From Vineibacter terrae (GTDB lineage: Bacteria; Pseudomonadota; Alphaproteobacteria; Reyranellales; Reyranellaceae), in assembly GCF_008039615.1 (NCBI RefSeq), contig NZ_VDUZ01000014.1, forward strand, positions 1 to 64,000: 64,000 nucleotides of DNA, in the 5' to 3' direction. Positions 7,726 through 17,537 of the stretch are shown one piece after another (position 1 is the first letter of the stretch; every line of letters begins with the position of its first letter). Made by a program: the position numbers and the translations under genes. Below the pieces are notes generated by a model. It was not told where the DNA came from. It did not search any database and saw only the letters and a list, made by a program, of their open reading frames with translations.

Positions 7726-9017
7726 ACGAGCTCGCGGTCCTCATCGTCACGGGCCTCCTCTGCCTGCTGCTGGTGCTGCGGGTGCCCGTCTCCTTCTCCA
7801 TCCTGGTCTCGGCATCGGTCGGCCTGTGGATGGTGGCGGGCAGCGGCGTGCTGATCGGCATCCTCGAGACCACGCCGGTGTCGTCCACGGCCACGTATGA
7901 ATTCGTGACCGTGCCCATGTTCCTGCTGATGGCCGAGTTCGTGATCGTCAGCGGCATCGCCGACGGCATCTTCCGCGCCGCCGCGGCCTGGGTCGGGCGG
8001 CTGCCGGGCGGCCTCGCCATCGCGACCGCGCTGGCCGGCGCCGGCTTCGGCGCGATTTCCGGCTCCAGCACGGCGTCGGCCGCGACCCTGTCGGCAACCT
8101 CGGTCCCGGCGATGCTGCGGGAGAAGTACGAGCCCAGGCTGGCCTACGGCGTCGTGGCGATCTCCGGCACGCTGGCGATGCTGATCCCCCCGAGCGTGGC
8201 CATGGTGCTCTATGGCCTGATCGCCGACGTCAGCATCGGTGCCCTGTTCGTGGGCGGCGTCGTCCCCGGTCTCGTGGTGGCGCTGACGATCATCCTGACC
8301 ATCCTCGTCATCGTGTGGCTCGATCCGGCCAAGGCGCCGCGCATCCACAGCTACTCCACCACCGAACGATGGCAGGCGCTGACGGTCGCGGGACCGATGA
8401 TCCTGCTCTTCGCAGGTGTCACCGGTGTCATCTATTCCGGGATCGCGACACCGACCGAAGCCTCGGCCATCGGCGCATTCGGCGCCTTCCTGATCGCCCT
8501 GGTCACGGGCAAGCTCACCCCGCAGAGCGCCGTCGACGCCGCCCTGCGCGCGGGCAAGACCACGTGCATGATCCTCATGGTGATCATGGCCGCGCACGTG
8601 CTGGCGTATTTCCTGGTCCTGACCAATGTGACCGAGAACCTGATCGCCTGGGTGGGCAGCCTGGGCTTGCCGCGCTGGTGCATCCTGCTCGTCGTCTACG
8701 CGATCTTCCTGATCCTGGGCTGCTTCCTGGACCTGGCCGCGATCCTGGTGCTGACGATTCCCGTCGTCCTGCCGCTGATGAAGTCGCTGGGCTACGACCC
8801 GATCTGGTTCGGCATCGTGGTGATCGTGCTGGGCGAGGTGGGGCTGGTGACGCCGCCGGTCGGGCTCAACGTCTTCGTTGTCGCGCGCGCCACCGACCAG
8901 CCGGTGGCAGAGGTGTTCCGGGGCGTGGCGCCGCATGTCGTCGCCCACCTCTTCGCGATCGCCATCCTCACGATCTTCCCCGAGCTCGTCCTGTGGCTGC
9001 CCAACACGATGAAATGA
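7722..9017 (+). CDS. dctM: TRAP transporter large permease (DctM family)
   Basis: A 431-residue, very hydrophobic permease with about 12 membrane segments, the ion-coupled transport channel of the TRAP system. Family signatures include GAGFGAISGSSTASAATL near 105-122 and the IPPSVAMVLYG hairpin near 150. Its start overlaps the DctQ stop by four bases. No receptor gene is directly attached, so it probably works with one or both receptors at 1900 and 4996. Confidence 0.95.
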   Translation: MNELAVLIVTGLLCLLLVLRVPVSFSILVSASVGLWMVAGSGVLIGILETTPVSSTATYEFVTVPMFLLMAEFVIVSGIADGIFRAAAAWVGRLPGGLAIATALAGAGFGAISGSSTASAATLSATSVPAMLREKYEPRLAYGVVAISGTLAMLIPPSVAMVLYGLIADVSIGALFVGGVVPGLVVALTIILTILVIVWLDPAKAPRIHSYSTTERWQALTVAGPMILLFAGVTGVIYSGIATPTEASAIGAFGAFLIALVTGKLTPQSAVDAALRAGKTTCMILMVIMAAHVLAYFLVLTNVTENLIAWVGSLGLPRWCILLVVYAIFLILGCFLDLAAILVLTIPVVLPLMKSLGYDPIWFGIVVIVLGEVGLVTPPVGLNVFVVARATDQPVAEVFRGVAPHVVAHLFAIAILTIFPELVLWLPNTMK

Positions 9018-9020
9018 ATC

Positions 9021-9047
9021 TCCTCTCCCCGCTCTCGCGGGGAGAGG
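9021..9047. repeat. short family B hairpin
   Basis: TCCTCTCCCCGC and GCGGGGAGAGG form a near-perfect hairpin with a five-base loop just after the dctM stop. It could act as a transcription terminator, though no T-run follows. Confidence 0.6.
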
Positions 9048-9090
9048 TTGATGCGATCGCCCTGTGATCATGACCCTTGAGGAGCAGCGC

Positions 9091-10227
<1,137 letters not shown>

Positions 10228-10280
10228 ATCACACTACCGCAAGGGGGCGGATCCGAACGGCCAATCGAGACGAAGCGACG

Positions 10281-10955
10281 ATGAGCGTGATCAGGAAGAA
10301 GCCGAGGAAGACACGGGCGGAGCGCGCGTCGGAGAATCGGCAGCGCCTTCTCCAGGCGGCTGCCGAGGTGGTCGGGTTTCACGGCTATTCCGAAGCGTCG
10401 GTCGCGCGCATCGTCGAGCGTGCCGGCCTCGCCCAGGGCACGTTCTATCTGTATTTCGAGTCGCGCCAGGATCTGTTCGATCAGCTGCTGCCCGAGGTCG
10501 GCGGCCAGGCGCTGGCCTATATCCGCGAGCAGGTCAGCAACGCACCGGACTTCCTGACCATGGAGGAACGGGGCATGCGTGCGTTCTTCGCCTACGTGCT
10601 CGAGAACCCGGCCTATTTCCGGATCCTCAGCGAGGCCGAGGTGGCCGCGCCGGTCGCCTACAAGAAATACACCGAAGACCGGACCGGCCGCTTCCTCGAC
10701 TCCATCACGCATGCCTGGCGGCGCGGCGAGGTCAAGGGCTACAGCGAGCGCGAGCTGGCGGTGCTGACGCAGGTGATGCTGGCGGCGCGCACATACCTCT
10801 ATCACGAGTACGCCAAGGCGCCGAAGCATCCCAAGGCCGTGCCCGAATGGGTGATCGCCACCTACATGAAGTTCATCCGCCGCGGCATCGGCGCCGCCGA
10901 CGCGGCGGATGACGGAGTCGATACGCGCCGCGGCCGTTCACGCAGCGCTCGGTAG
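10281..10955 (+). CDS. TetR/AcrR family transcriptional regulator
   Basis: A 224-residue regulator. After a basic N-terminus (KKPRKTRAERASENRQRLLQ) comes the helix-turn-helix SVARIVERAGLAQGTFYLYF (about 46-65), followed by an alpha-helical ligand domain. It lies 53 bases after the CoA-transferase and is probably in the same unit. Three transcription units within 9 kb of it share a 23-bp upstream element, making this protein the obvious candidate to bind them, although no copy precedes its own gene. The weak ribosome site (GAGACGAAG) suggests modest expression. Ligand unknown; an acyl-CoA is plausible from context. Confidence 0.93.
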   Translation: MSVIRKKPRKTRAERASENRQRLLQAAAEVVGFHGYSEASVARIVERAGLAQGTFYLYFESRQDLFDQLLPEVGGQALAYIREQVSNAPDFLTMEERGMRAFFAYVLENPAYFRILSEAEVAAPVAYKKYTEDRTGRFLDSITHAWRRGEVKGYSERELAVLTQVMLAARTYLYHEYAKAPKHPKAVPEWVIATYMKFIRRGIGAADAADDGVDTRRGRSRSAR

Positions 10956-10968
10956 AGGCCGTTCTTCA

Positions 10969-11074
10969 TTCGGACCGCGCGCGTCCACGCGCGCATCGGC
11001 GCGTCAGCGCCGACAGTTCTTTCGCTCTGCGCTTCGCTTCGAGCGAAGGCGGGCGTGGACGCCCGCGATCCGAA
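10969..11074. terminator. compound inverted repeat between convergent genes (likely bidirectional terminator)
   Basis: Outer arms CGGACCGCGCGCGTCCACG and GGCGTGGACGCCCGCGATCCG pair imperfectly. Between them are smaller hairpins TCGGCGCG/CAGCGCCGA and TTCGCTC/GAGCGAA, and an A-run (GAAAAAG) follows the right arm. The position between the convergent tetR and carboxyltransferase genes fits a two-way terminator. Confidence 0.55.
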
Positions 11075-11080
11075 AAAGAC

Positions 11081-12664
11081 TCAGATCGGCGAGATTGCGC
11101 GGTGGCGCGGATAGCCGCGCGCCGGGCGGCGCGCCGGGGCGTCGGCCAGGGTGCGGATCAGCACCGGCCGCGTGTCACGCGGGTCGATGACGTCGTCGAT
11201 GTGGAAGTGCGCCGCGGCGCGCAGCGGGCCGAGGTTGCGGCGGATGCCGTCGATCAGCGCCTGCCGCCGGGCCGCCGGGTCAGGGGCGTTGGCGTAGTCG
11301 CTGCGATAGGCGACATCGACCGAGCCTTCGACCGACATGGCGCAGATCTCGGCGCTGGGCCAGATGAAGGATCCTTCCGCGCCGAAGCTCGGCTGGCCGC
11401 CGTTCATCATGATGAAGGCGCCGCCGTAGCCGCGCCGCAGCACCACGCTCAGCCGCGGCACGGTCGCGCAGCCCAGCTCGAAGAGCATGCGGCCGCTGCG
11501 CCGTCCCAGGCCGGCGCGCTCGGCGGCCGAGCCGATGGCGTTGCCCGGCACGTCGATCAGATAGATCAGCGGCAGGCCGAAAGCATCGCAGACGGCGATG
11601 AAATGCGCCGCCTTCTCGCTCGCCGGCACGTCGATCATGCCCGCCGCCACCAGCGGCTGGTTGGCGATGAACCCGACCGGGCGCCCGGCCAGGCGTGCGA
11701 AGCAGACCACGATGTTGCGCGCGAAGGTCGGCCGGATCTCGAACACGCTGCCCTTGTCGGCGATGGCGGCGATGATGCGCCGCATGTCGTAGCCCTTGCG
11801 CAGGTTGGTGGGCACGCTGTCGAGCAGCCATTCCTCGCGCCGGCCTTCGGGATCGTCGCAGGCCGCGAAGGGCACGCTCTGTCCAGCGTTGGACGGCAGG
11901 TAGGAGAGATAGGTCCGCACCGAGGCCAGGCAGGCGTCCTCGTCCGGCGTGGCCAGGTGCGCGATGCCCGACGTGTCGACATGCATGCTGGCGCCGCCCA
12001 GCGCCTCCATGCCGATATCCTCGCCGATGCCTGCCTTGACCAGCGCCGGACCGGCCATGCCCATGGCGCTCTGGTCGCGGACCATGACCACGAAATCGGC
12101 CATCGCCGAGTAGTTGGTCGGGCCGGCGAAAGCGGGGCCCATGACGGCCGACACGACCGGCACCCAGCCTGACAGCTGCGCGAACAGGTCGAAGACCGGC
12201 GTGCCCTGCGAGAAGGTGCGCGCGTCCTGGCCGTCCTGGATGCGATGCCCGCCACCGTCGTGCAGCATGATGAAGGGCATGCCAGTGTCGCCGGCCCGCC
12301 GCATGGCCCGCAGCATCTTCTGGCGGCCGACCTGGCCGATGCTGCCGCCCAGCGCGGTGTAGTCGGAGGCGACGATGGTGACCGGGCGGCCGTCGATGCG
12401 CCCGGTCCCGGTCACGATCCCGTCGGCCGGCGCCTTGAGGTCCGGGCCACCGTCGCCTTCGCGCATCGGCTGAACCAGGCCGCCGACCTCGCGGAAGCTC
12501 TCGGCATCGCACAGGCGCGCGATGCGCTCGCGGGCCGTCAGCTTGCCGCGCTTGCGCTGGCGCGCCACGGCATCGGGGCGCTTGCCGTCCAGCACGTCGG
12601 CGCGCGCTGCCTGGACCGTCTCGAGCAGCGCCTGCATCGCCGGCGCCTCGCGCATGACCGTCAT
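11081..12664 (-). CDS. acyl-CoA carboxylase carboxyltransferase subunit (beta-type)
   Basis: A 527-residue carboxyltransferase of the propionyl-/methylcrotonyl-/geranyl-CoA carboxylase family. N-terminal RKRGKLTARERIARLCD and the later LPLIYLIDVPGNAIG and GYGGAFIMMNGG segments are characteristic of the two crotonase-like CT domains. Length is typical. The start overlaps the upstream CoA-transferase stop by four bases (ATGA), so the two are coupled. A matching biotin carboxylase/biotin carrier subunit is not encoded anywhere in the window, which is unusual. It may borrow one encoded elsewhere, or it may act as a decarboxylase or transcarboxylase. Substrate unknown; the partner CoA-transferase suggests that it acts on the same acyl-CoA. 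Confidence 0.9.
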   Translation of the reverse strand: MTVMREAPAMQALLETVQAARADVLDGKRPDAVARQRKRGKLTARERIARLCDAESFREVGGLVQPMREGDGGPDLKAPADGIVTGTGRIDGRPVTIVASDYTALGGSIGQVGRQKMLRAMRRAGDTGMPFIMLHDGGGHRIQDGQDARTFSQGTPVFDLFAQLSGWVPVVSAVMGPAFAGPTNYSAMADFVVMVRDQSAMGMAGPALVKAGIGEDIGMEALGGASMHVDTSGIAHLATPDEDACLASVRTYLSYLPSNAGQSVPFAACDDPEGRREEWLLDSVPTNLRKGYDMRRIIAAIADKGSVFEIRPTFARNIVVCFARLAGRPVGFIANQPLVAAGMIDVPASEKAAHFIAVCDAFGLPLIYLIDVPGNAIGSAAERAGLGRRSGRMLFELGCATVPRLSVVLRRGYGGAFIMMNGGQPSFGAEGSFIWPSAEICAMSVEGSVDVAYRSDYANAPDPAARRQALIDGIRRNLGPLRAAAHFHIDDVIDPRDTRPVLIRTLADAPARRPARGYPRHRAISPI

Positions 12665-13929
12665 GGCGTCTTCTTGGCCCCGGCGCCGAGCGCGCCGGCC
12701 TGCGTCAGCGCGGCGATGCGCGTGGCGTCGTAGCCCAGGACCCGTGCCAGCACGTCATGGGTCTGCGCGCCGAGCAGGGGCGCCGCGACAGGGGCCGCGA
12801 TGGGCGTCTCGGAGAAGCGTATCGGCAGGCCGACATTGGGCACGCTGCCCAGCGTCGGGTGCGCGATGCTGCTCAGCAGGCCGTGCTGGCGCACCTCCGA
12901 TGAGTCCAGCGCCTCGCCCACGGTGCGGATGGCGCCGGCCGGCACGCCCGCCGCGTGCATCCTCGCCAGCCAGGTCTCGCGCTTGTCGGCGCGCAGCAGG
13001 GCGGTGATCAGCGCCAGCAACGGCTGGCGGTTGTCGCGACGGTCCCGGCTGGTGGCATAGTCCGGGTGGTCGGCCAGGTCGGCGCGGTCCAGGACGGTCA
13101 TCAGGCGCCGGAACGTGCGGTCGTTGGCGCAGGCGAGATAGATCGGCCCGTCCATGGTCTCGAACGCACCGACAGGACAAGCCGTTGTCTGCGTGTTGCC
13201 GAACCGCGTCGGGCTGGTGCCCGTCATCAGGTAGGCCATGTGGAAGTTGCCCAGCATGTTGACCGCGGTCTCGATCAGCGTGGTCTCGATGAGCTGCCCC
13301 TTGCCCGTGCGCTGGCGCGCCATCAGGGCCGCCAGGATGGCGTTGGCCGACATCATGGCCGTGGACATGTCCATGATCGACGGGCCGGCGCGCACGCCTT
13401 CCTGGTCGGGGAAGCCGTTCATCGACATGAAGCCGCTCTCGGCCTGCGCGATCGGGTCGAAGCCGATGCGCTCCGCGTAGGGTCCGCTGCGGCCATAGGC
13501 CGAGATCGAGCAGTAGACGACATCGGGCTTGCGCCGCGACACCGTGGCGTAGTTCAGGCCCAGGCGTTCCATCACGCCGGTCGAGAAGTTCTCGACCACG
13601 ACGTCGGCCTTCTCGATCAGCGCCAGGGCTACGTCGCGGCCGGCCGCGGTCTTGAGGTCGAGCGCCACGCTCGCCTTGTTGCGGTTGGTCCAGAGATAGG
13701 GTGCGCCCTCGCCGCCGACGACCGGCGGGTACTGCCGGAAGGCGTCGCCCTCGCCGGCGCTCTCGATCTTGATCACCTCGGCGCCGAAATCGGCCAGGAT
13801 CATCGTGCAGTACGGGCCGGCGATGAAATGGGTGAAGTCGACCACCCTGATGTCCATCAGCGGCGTCTGGGCGCCCTCGGGCCGCTGCCGGGGCGGCGGC
13901 AGGTGGGGACGGTCCGATCTCTGATCCAT
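12661..13929 (-). CDS. CaiB/BaiF family (class III) CoA-transferase
   Basis: A 422-residue class III CoA-transferase, distinct from the one at 9091. VVDFTHFIAGPYCTMILADF and IKIESAGEGD mark the N-terminal Rossmann part, Asp158 in GFDPIAQAESG is the expected nucleophile, and TGKGQLIETTLIETAV is a family signature. The ATG at 13929 is preferred: longer in-frame readings run into a conserved regulatory element. It forms an operon with the carboxyltransferase downstream (four-base overlap). The 23-bp element at 13992 ends 62 bases ahead of this start, the same distance as for the TRAP receptor at 1900, implying common control with the TRAP/amidohydrolase genes. Confidence 0.93.
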   Translation of the reverse strand: MDQRSDRPHLPPPRQRPEGAQTPLMDIRVVDFTHFIAGPYCTMILADFGAEVIKIESAGEGDAFRQYPPVVGGEGAPYLWTNRNKASVALDLKTAAGRDVALALIEKADVVVENFSTGVMERLGLNYATVSRRKPDVVYCSISAYGRSGPYAERIGFDPIAQAESGFMSMNGFPDQEGVRAGPSIMDMSTAMMSANAILAALMARQRTGKGQLIETTLIETAVNMLGNFHMAYLMTGTSPTRFGNTQTTACPVGAFETMDGPIYLACANDRTFRRLMTVLDRADLADHPDYATSRDRRDNRQPLLALITALLRADKRETWLARMHAAGVPAGAIRTVGEALDSSEVRQHGLLSSIAHPTLGSVPNVGLPIRFSETPIAAPVAAPLLGAQTHDVLARVLGYDATRIAALTQAGALGAGAKKTP

Positions 13930-13991
13930 GGCCCTGCTCGTTGCTGCGTGTCGCCGCAAAGCTACCACGCGACGACCACGCATCAACAAAA

Positions 13992-14014
13992 ATGAATTAT
14001 GATCCAACAGTCAT
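13992..14014 (-). promoter_or_regulatory. shared 23-bp regulatory element, copy 3 (upstream of CoA-transferase operon)
   Basis: Read on the minus strand it is ATGACT, then GTT, then GGATCATAATTCAT, followed by a T-run as in copy 2. Copies 2 and 3 differ only at the three variable positions after TGACT. Orientation relative to the gene is the same in all three cases. Confidence 0.65.
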
Positions 14015-14021
14015 ATATTTA

Positions 14022-14280
14022 CCTCTCCCGCTTGCGGGAGAGGTCGACGCGCGCGCAGCGCGCGGCGGGTGAGGGACCAAGGACGAAGCGCCTCGTCCGT
14101 AGCCCCTCACCTTCCCATCGTGCTGCGCACGATGGGCCCCTTCCTCTCCCGCATGCGGGAGAGGAGAGCCAGCAACCGACAGTCATTTTCACCTCTCCCG
14201 CGAGCGGGTGAGGGCCCAAGGACGAGGCGCCTCGTCCGTAGCCCCTCTGGCGTCGCACGAGACGCTCGGCGCGGGTGGCC
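14022..14280. repeat. family B palindromic repeat, one complete and one partial unit
   Basis: CCTCTCCCGCTTGCGGGAGAGG starts a unit that runs through GGTGAGGGACCAAGGACGA, CGTCCGTAGCCCCTCACC and TTCCTCTCCCGCATGCGG. A second partial unit (ACCTCTCCCGCGAGCGGG, 14191) repeats the CCAAGGACGAGGCGCCTCGTCCG loop hairpin before degenerating. With the operator, this accounts for the 361-base gap 13930-14290. Confidence 0.8.
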
Positions 14281-14290
14281 TTCCGCTCCA

Positions 14291-15259
14291 TCAGTCGAGC
14301 GTGATGTCCGTGCTGACGATGATGTGGCGCAGCAGCCTGGTCTGCTCGGCCATGAAGTCGGCGAACTGGCTCCTGCTGCTGGCAAGAGGACGCAGGAAGC
14401 GGTCCTGGGCCCATTTCTGAAAGGGTTCCGATCGGACGACGCTCTCCAGGTCCTTGCTCATGACGTCGGCCTTGGCCTCCGGTATCTGGCCTGCAGCCAG
14501 GAGGCCGAACCACGACGAATAGTCAAAGTCCGGCAGGCCTGCTTCTGCCGTGGTCGGCACGTCCTCCAGGCCGGGGAGGTGGGACGTCGCCGTGAGCGCG
14601 AGCGCGCGGAGCTTGCCGGAGTTGATATGGTCGGTCACGCCGAGCGGGGCCGCGAAGTAGCCATCGATGCGGTTGGCGAGCAGGTCGGGAACGAGCTGCG
14701 ACAGTCCCTTGTACGGAATATGCGTTATCGAGACGCCGGCGCGTTCCTTGAACAGCTCCAGGACCAGGTGGGACGGCGCGCCATTGCCCTGCGAGCCGAA
14801 GCTCAGCTTCCCCGGATGTGCCTTCGCGTACGCGATCAGCCCGCGAAGATCGCTGAACGGAGCGGACCCATTCACGAGGATCAGCAGCGGCGTGTCCGCG
14901 ATCAGGCCGATCGGCGTGAAGTCGGCGACCGGGTCGTACGGCAGGTTCTTGAACAGGCTCGCATTGGCGGCATGGGTGCCGGCGTAGCCGAAGAACAGCG
15001 TGCGGCCGTCAGGTGGCGCGCCCTTCGCATACGCGGCCCCGATGATGCCCGAGCCACCGCCGCGGTTCTCCACGACGATCGGAGCGTTCCAGATCTCGCG
15101 CAGGCCGTCGGCCACCTTGCGACCGACCGCGTCGGTCACGCCGCCCGCCGGAAAGGGAATCACCAGCCTCAATGGTTCGCTCGCCGTGCTCGCGCGCATC
15201 GGCAGGGCGGCAGCCGCGGCCGCGCACGCGGCCATCGAAATGAATCTTCGTCGTGACAT
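14291..15259 (-). CDS. Bug-family solute-binding protein (TctC-like)
   Basis: A 322-residue periplasmic receptor of the tripartite tricarboxylate family (Bug). The N-terminus SRRRFISMAACAAAAAALP is a signal peptide with a twin-arginine-like start. The mature part opens with LRLVIPFPAGGVTDAVGRKVA, the hallmark beta-strand/loop that binds carboxylates, and continues with VENRGGGSGIIGA. I chose the second ATG (15259) because GCAGG is then six bases upstream; the ATG at 15265 has no spacing. It lies 29 bases after an enoyl-CoA hydratase gene in the same direction. No TctA/TctB membrane genes are present, as is common for orphan Bug receptors. Confidence 0.92.
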   Translation of the reverse strand: MSRRRFISMAACAAAAAALPMRASTASEPLRLVIPFPAGGVTDAVGRKVADGLREIWNAPIVVENRGGGSGIIGAAYAKGAPPDGRTLFFGYAGTHAANASLFKNLPYDPVADFTPIGLIADTPLLILVNGSAPFSDLRGLIAYAKAHPGKLSFGSQGNGAPSHLVLELFKERAGVSITHIPYKGLSQLVPDLLANRIDGYFAAPLGVTDHINSGKLRALALTATSHLPGLEDVPTTAEAGLPDFDYSSWFGLLAAGQIPEAKADVMSKDLESVVRSEPFQKWAQDRFLRPLASSRSQFADFMAEQTRLLRHIIVSTDITLD

Positions 15260-15288
15260 GTCCATCCTGCCGTCTCGATCGTGGCGCG

Positions 15289-16179
15289 CTACTCGCCGAT
15301 GATGCTCTTGCCGAACGGTTCGTCGCGGGCCCGGAATGCGGCGCCAAGCCCCTCGTCGGCAAAGCGCCGAAGGAATTCGCGATTGGACTGTGCCAGATGC
15401 CCGCGCACGTCCGTCTCGGCCGCGAGGCGCTGGAGCATGCGGCTTCCCATCAGCTCCATCGCGATGTTAACGGTCCGCTTGTTGCAGGCGAGGATGTCGG
15501 CATCGATCAGCGCCATCCGCGACGCGAGACGCGCCACCTCCTCGTCGAGCTGCGCGGGTGCGACCGCGGCGAGGACGAGGCCGATGCGCGCGGCCTCGCG
15601 CCCGAGGATGAGATCTCCGGTCAGCAGCAGTCGCTTCGCCCATTGTGGCCCGACGAGGTAGGTCCACATGTGGCAGGGCGGCGAGCCCTGCGCACGCACG
15701 GCCGGGAAGCCGATCCGCGCGTCGTCCGCCGCGATGATAATGTCGGCCATCAGCGCGAGATCGGTGCCGCCGTTGACGCAATGCCCGTGGATCTTCGCGA
15801 TCACCGGCTTGTGGATGTCGCACATCGTCAGTATGTCCGCCTGGTTGCGCTCGATGCGCCAGACGTCGTCGTCGATGGTGCCGACCGGCGCCCGGTACAG
15901 CGCCGGGTCGTGGTCGAAGCCATCCGCTTGGCGCGCGCCCTCGCGCATCTCGTAGTTCTGGAGCATGTCGTAGCCGGAGCAGAAGTCGGGGCCTGCGCCT
16001 TGCAGCACGACGCAGCGCACGGCCTTGCGGTCGTCCGCTTCCATGAGCGCCTGTCGCAGCTCGGCGAGCATCGGTCGGGTCAGCGCATTGCGCTTCTGCG
16101 GCCGGTTGAGCGTGATCGTCGCGATGCCGTCGCTGATCTCGAAAATGATCGATTCGGTCGATCGAAGCCACTTGTGCAT
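15289..16179 (-). CDS. enoyl-CoA hydratase/isomerase family protein
   Basis: A 296-residue crotonase-superfamily enzyme. ISDGIATITLNRPQKRNALT (about 15-34) opens the fold, GPDFCSGYDM and HGHCVNGGTDLALMADI form the oxyanion hole, and IGFPAVRAQGSP follows. An insertion of about 35 residues between about 75 and 110 makes it longer than the usual 260. The ATG at 16179 is chosen for GCAGGA seven bases upstream; further in-frame sequence lies in the control region. It is probably co-transcribed with the Bug receptor and divergent from an iclR-type gene, with a strong operator in between. Reaction not predictable. Confidence 0.9.
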   Translation of the reverse strand: MHKWLRSTESIIFEISDGIATITLNRPQKRNALTRPMLAELRQALMEADDRKAVRCVVLQGAGPDFCSGYDMLQNYEMREGARQADGFDHDPALYRAPVGTIDDDVWRIERNQADILTMCDIHKPVIAKIHGHCVNGGTDLALMADIIIAADDARIGFPAVRAQGSPPCHMWTYLVGPQWAKRLLLTGDLILGREAARIGLVLAAVAPAQLDEEVARLASRMALIDADILACNKRTVNIAMELMGSRMLQRLAAETDVRGHLAQSNREFLRRFADEGLGAAFRARDEPFGKSIIGE

Positions 16180-16345
16180 GTCGCTGTCCTGCGTGTTGCT
16201 GATTTCTGCCCATGCTGCGTGCATCGGCGGCCCGGATGTCTGCGTCATTGCAGACGAGGGGGCCGATAGCGCCACGACCGCATCCTGCATCCCGTAAGCG
16301 CTCAGTGTGATTGCCGGTATCGTTCGTGTCAACGATGATTCTTGA

Positions 16346-16374
16346 TAGAGAATTAAATATTCTCTATAGAGAAT
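16346..16374. promoter_or_regulatory. triple half-site operator between enoyl-CoA hydratase and iclR genes
   Basis: Three perfect 8-bp half-sites occur in 29 bases: TAGAGAAT (16346), its complement ATTCTCTA (16359) and TAGAGAAT again (16367). The last two abut to make the perfect palindrome ATTCTCTATAGAGAAT; the first two form a dyad with a five-base spacer. Such crowded AT-rich half-sites fit an IclR dimer pair acting on both divergent promoters. The rest of 16180-16531 shows nothing else. Confidence 0.7.
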
Positions 16375-16531
16375 TCACATGCAGCGGCGGCCTCGCTCGA
16401 GCGGCTCGACGAGGCGCTGCGCATATGTCGACGAAGATGCGGCCTGCGCGTTCAGGTGGCGCCGGAGCCGCACAACCGCAGCCGGTGCTAAAGTGCGACC
16501 CCGACGTGTCCCCTACTGGGCCGAGACCGAG

Positions 16532-17329
16532 ATGAAGAAGAAGCAGCGACCGACGACCACCACCGACAGCCAGCACCAGAAGCGCGTTGGCGCGACCTTG
16601 AGGACGATGCAGGTCCTGGAGCACTTCGCGGGCAACCCGCATCCCATGAGCGCCGCCGAGCTGACACGCGCGACCGATCAGAACCCGAGCACCGCCTTCA
16701 ATATCCTGCGCACCTTGGTGAGCGAGGGCTACCTGCAGCATCTGGCCGGAAGTAAGCTGTACATGCGCGGCCCCGCTCTATATCGGCTGGCGCGCAAGTT
16801 CGCCGACGCGCCGCACATCCCGCAGGCTGCGGCGCCGTTGCTGCAGGAGCTGGCGAGCAAATACGACGTCTCCGTGTCGCTGTGGCGGCGGGAAGCGGCG
16901 CACTACATGATGTTGCTCATGCTGGCGGAAGGGTCGGGGGCGATCCGCCTCCACATGACGACGGGCATCAAGGTCCCGCTCCTGCAGGGCAGCATGGGAC
17001 GGATCATGGCGCTCGAGGCGGGACTGCCGGACGAGGAGCGCCATCGCCTCTTCAGCGCGTTGCCGTTGGCGCGCCCGATATCGTACCGCACGTTCCTTGG
17101 CCAGGCGCGGCTCGCAAGGGAACAGGGTTGGAGCCAGGACGACGGCAACTGGCACGAGGCGGTCGCGTCGCTGTCGGCACCCGTTCGTATTGCAGATGCC
17201 CCTGTCGAGTATCTGTGCACGGTGGCCATGTTCCGGCAGCAGCATGCCGGCGCTGCGCGGCTGGCGCTGGCTGGCGATCTTCTGAACTTGGCGAGCCGGG
17301 TCGCCCCGCTGATAAACCCAGCCTGCTGA
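16532..17329 (+). CDS. IclR family transcriptional regulator
   Basis: A 265-residue regulator with an N-terminal winged helix-turn-helix (TMQVLEHFAGNPHPMSAAEL and ATDQNPSTAFNILRTLVSEGYL, about 26-65) and a C-terminal GAF-like effector domain ending near SLSAPVRIADAPVEYLC. It starts at the ATG at 16532, preceded by a weak GAGACCGAG. The upstream in-frame extension is poorly coding and is left out. It is divergent from the enoyl-CoA hydratase/Bug operon, whose control region carries three half-sites, so it probably regulates that operon and itself. The ligand is likely the imported or activated aromatic or aliphatic acid. Confidence 0.92.
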   Translation: MKKKQRPTTTTDSQHQKRVGATLRTMQVLEHFAGNPHPMSAAELTRATDQNPSTAFNILRTLVSEGYLQHLAGSKLYMRGPALYRLARKFADAPHIPQAAAPLLQELASKYDVSVSLWRREAAHYMMLLMLAEGSGAIRLHMTTGIKVPLLQGSMGRIMALEAGLPDEERHRLFSALPLARPISYRTFLGQARLAREQGWSQDDGNWHEAVASLSAPVRIADAPVEYLCTVAMFRQQHAGAARLALAGDLLNLASRVAPLINPAC

Positions 17330-17440
17330 TGGATGCGGGTTCCACTCAGCGCCGTCGTGAAATCGGCACGTCGCTTTTTGGACTCCTTGTCGCCGGACGC
17401 GGCGGCGCTTACATGGGCCGGAAGTTCGCGTTCATGGCTG

Positions 17441-17537
17441 CGGCCGGGCCGCGTCGCTCCAGCGACGCTCATGGTCGGCGGCGCGGCATGCGGGGTGTGG
17501 GAATGAAGAGCGCCGCCGGAGCGGCGCGGCCCGGCCG
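17441..17537. repeat. family E palindromic repeat
   Basis: Arms CGGCCGGGCCGCGTCGCTCC and GGAGCGGCGCGGCCCGGCCG. Apart from this repeat, the 549-base gap 17330-17878 holds no gene I can support: short readings lack codon bias and ribosome sites. A TATAGT hexamer at about 17806 may be the -10 box for the downstream operon. Confidence 0.75.

Noticed and set aside
12661-14007. Longer start (TTG at 14007) for the CoA-transferase
   Set aside because: The extension runs through the shared 23-bp element, is not homologous to the family and has no ribosome site; the ATG at 13929 fits better.
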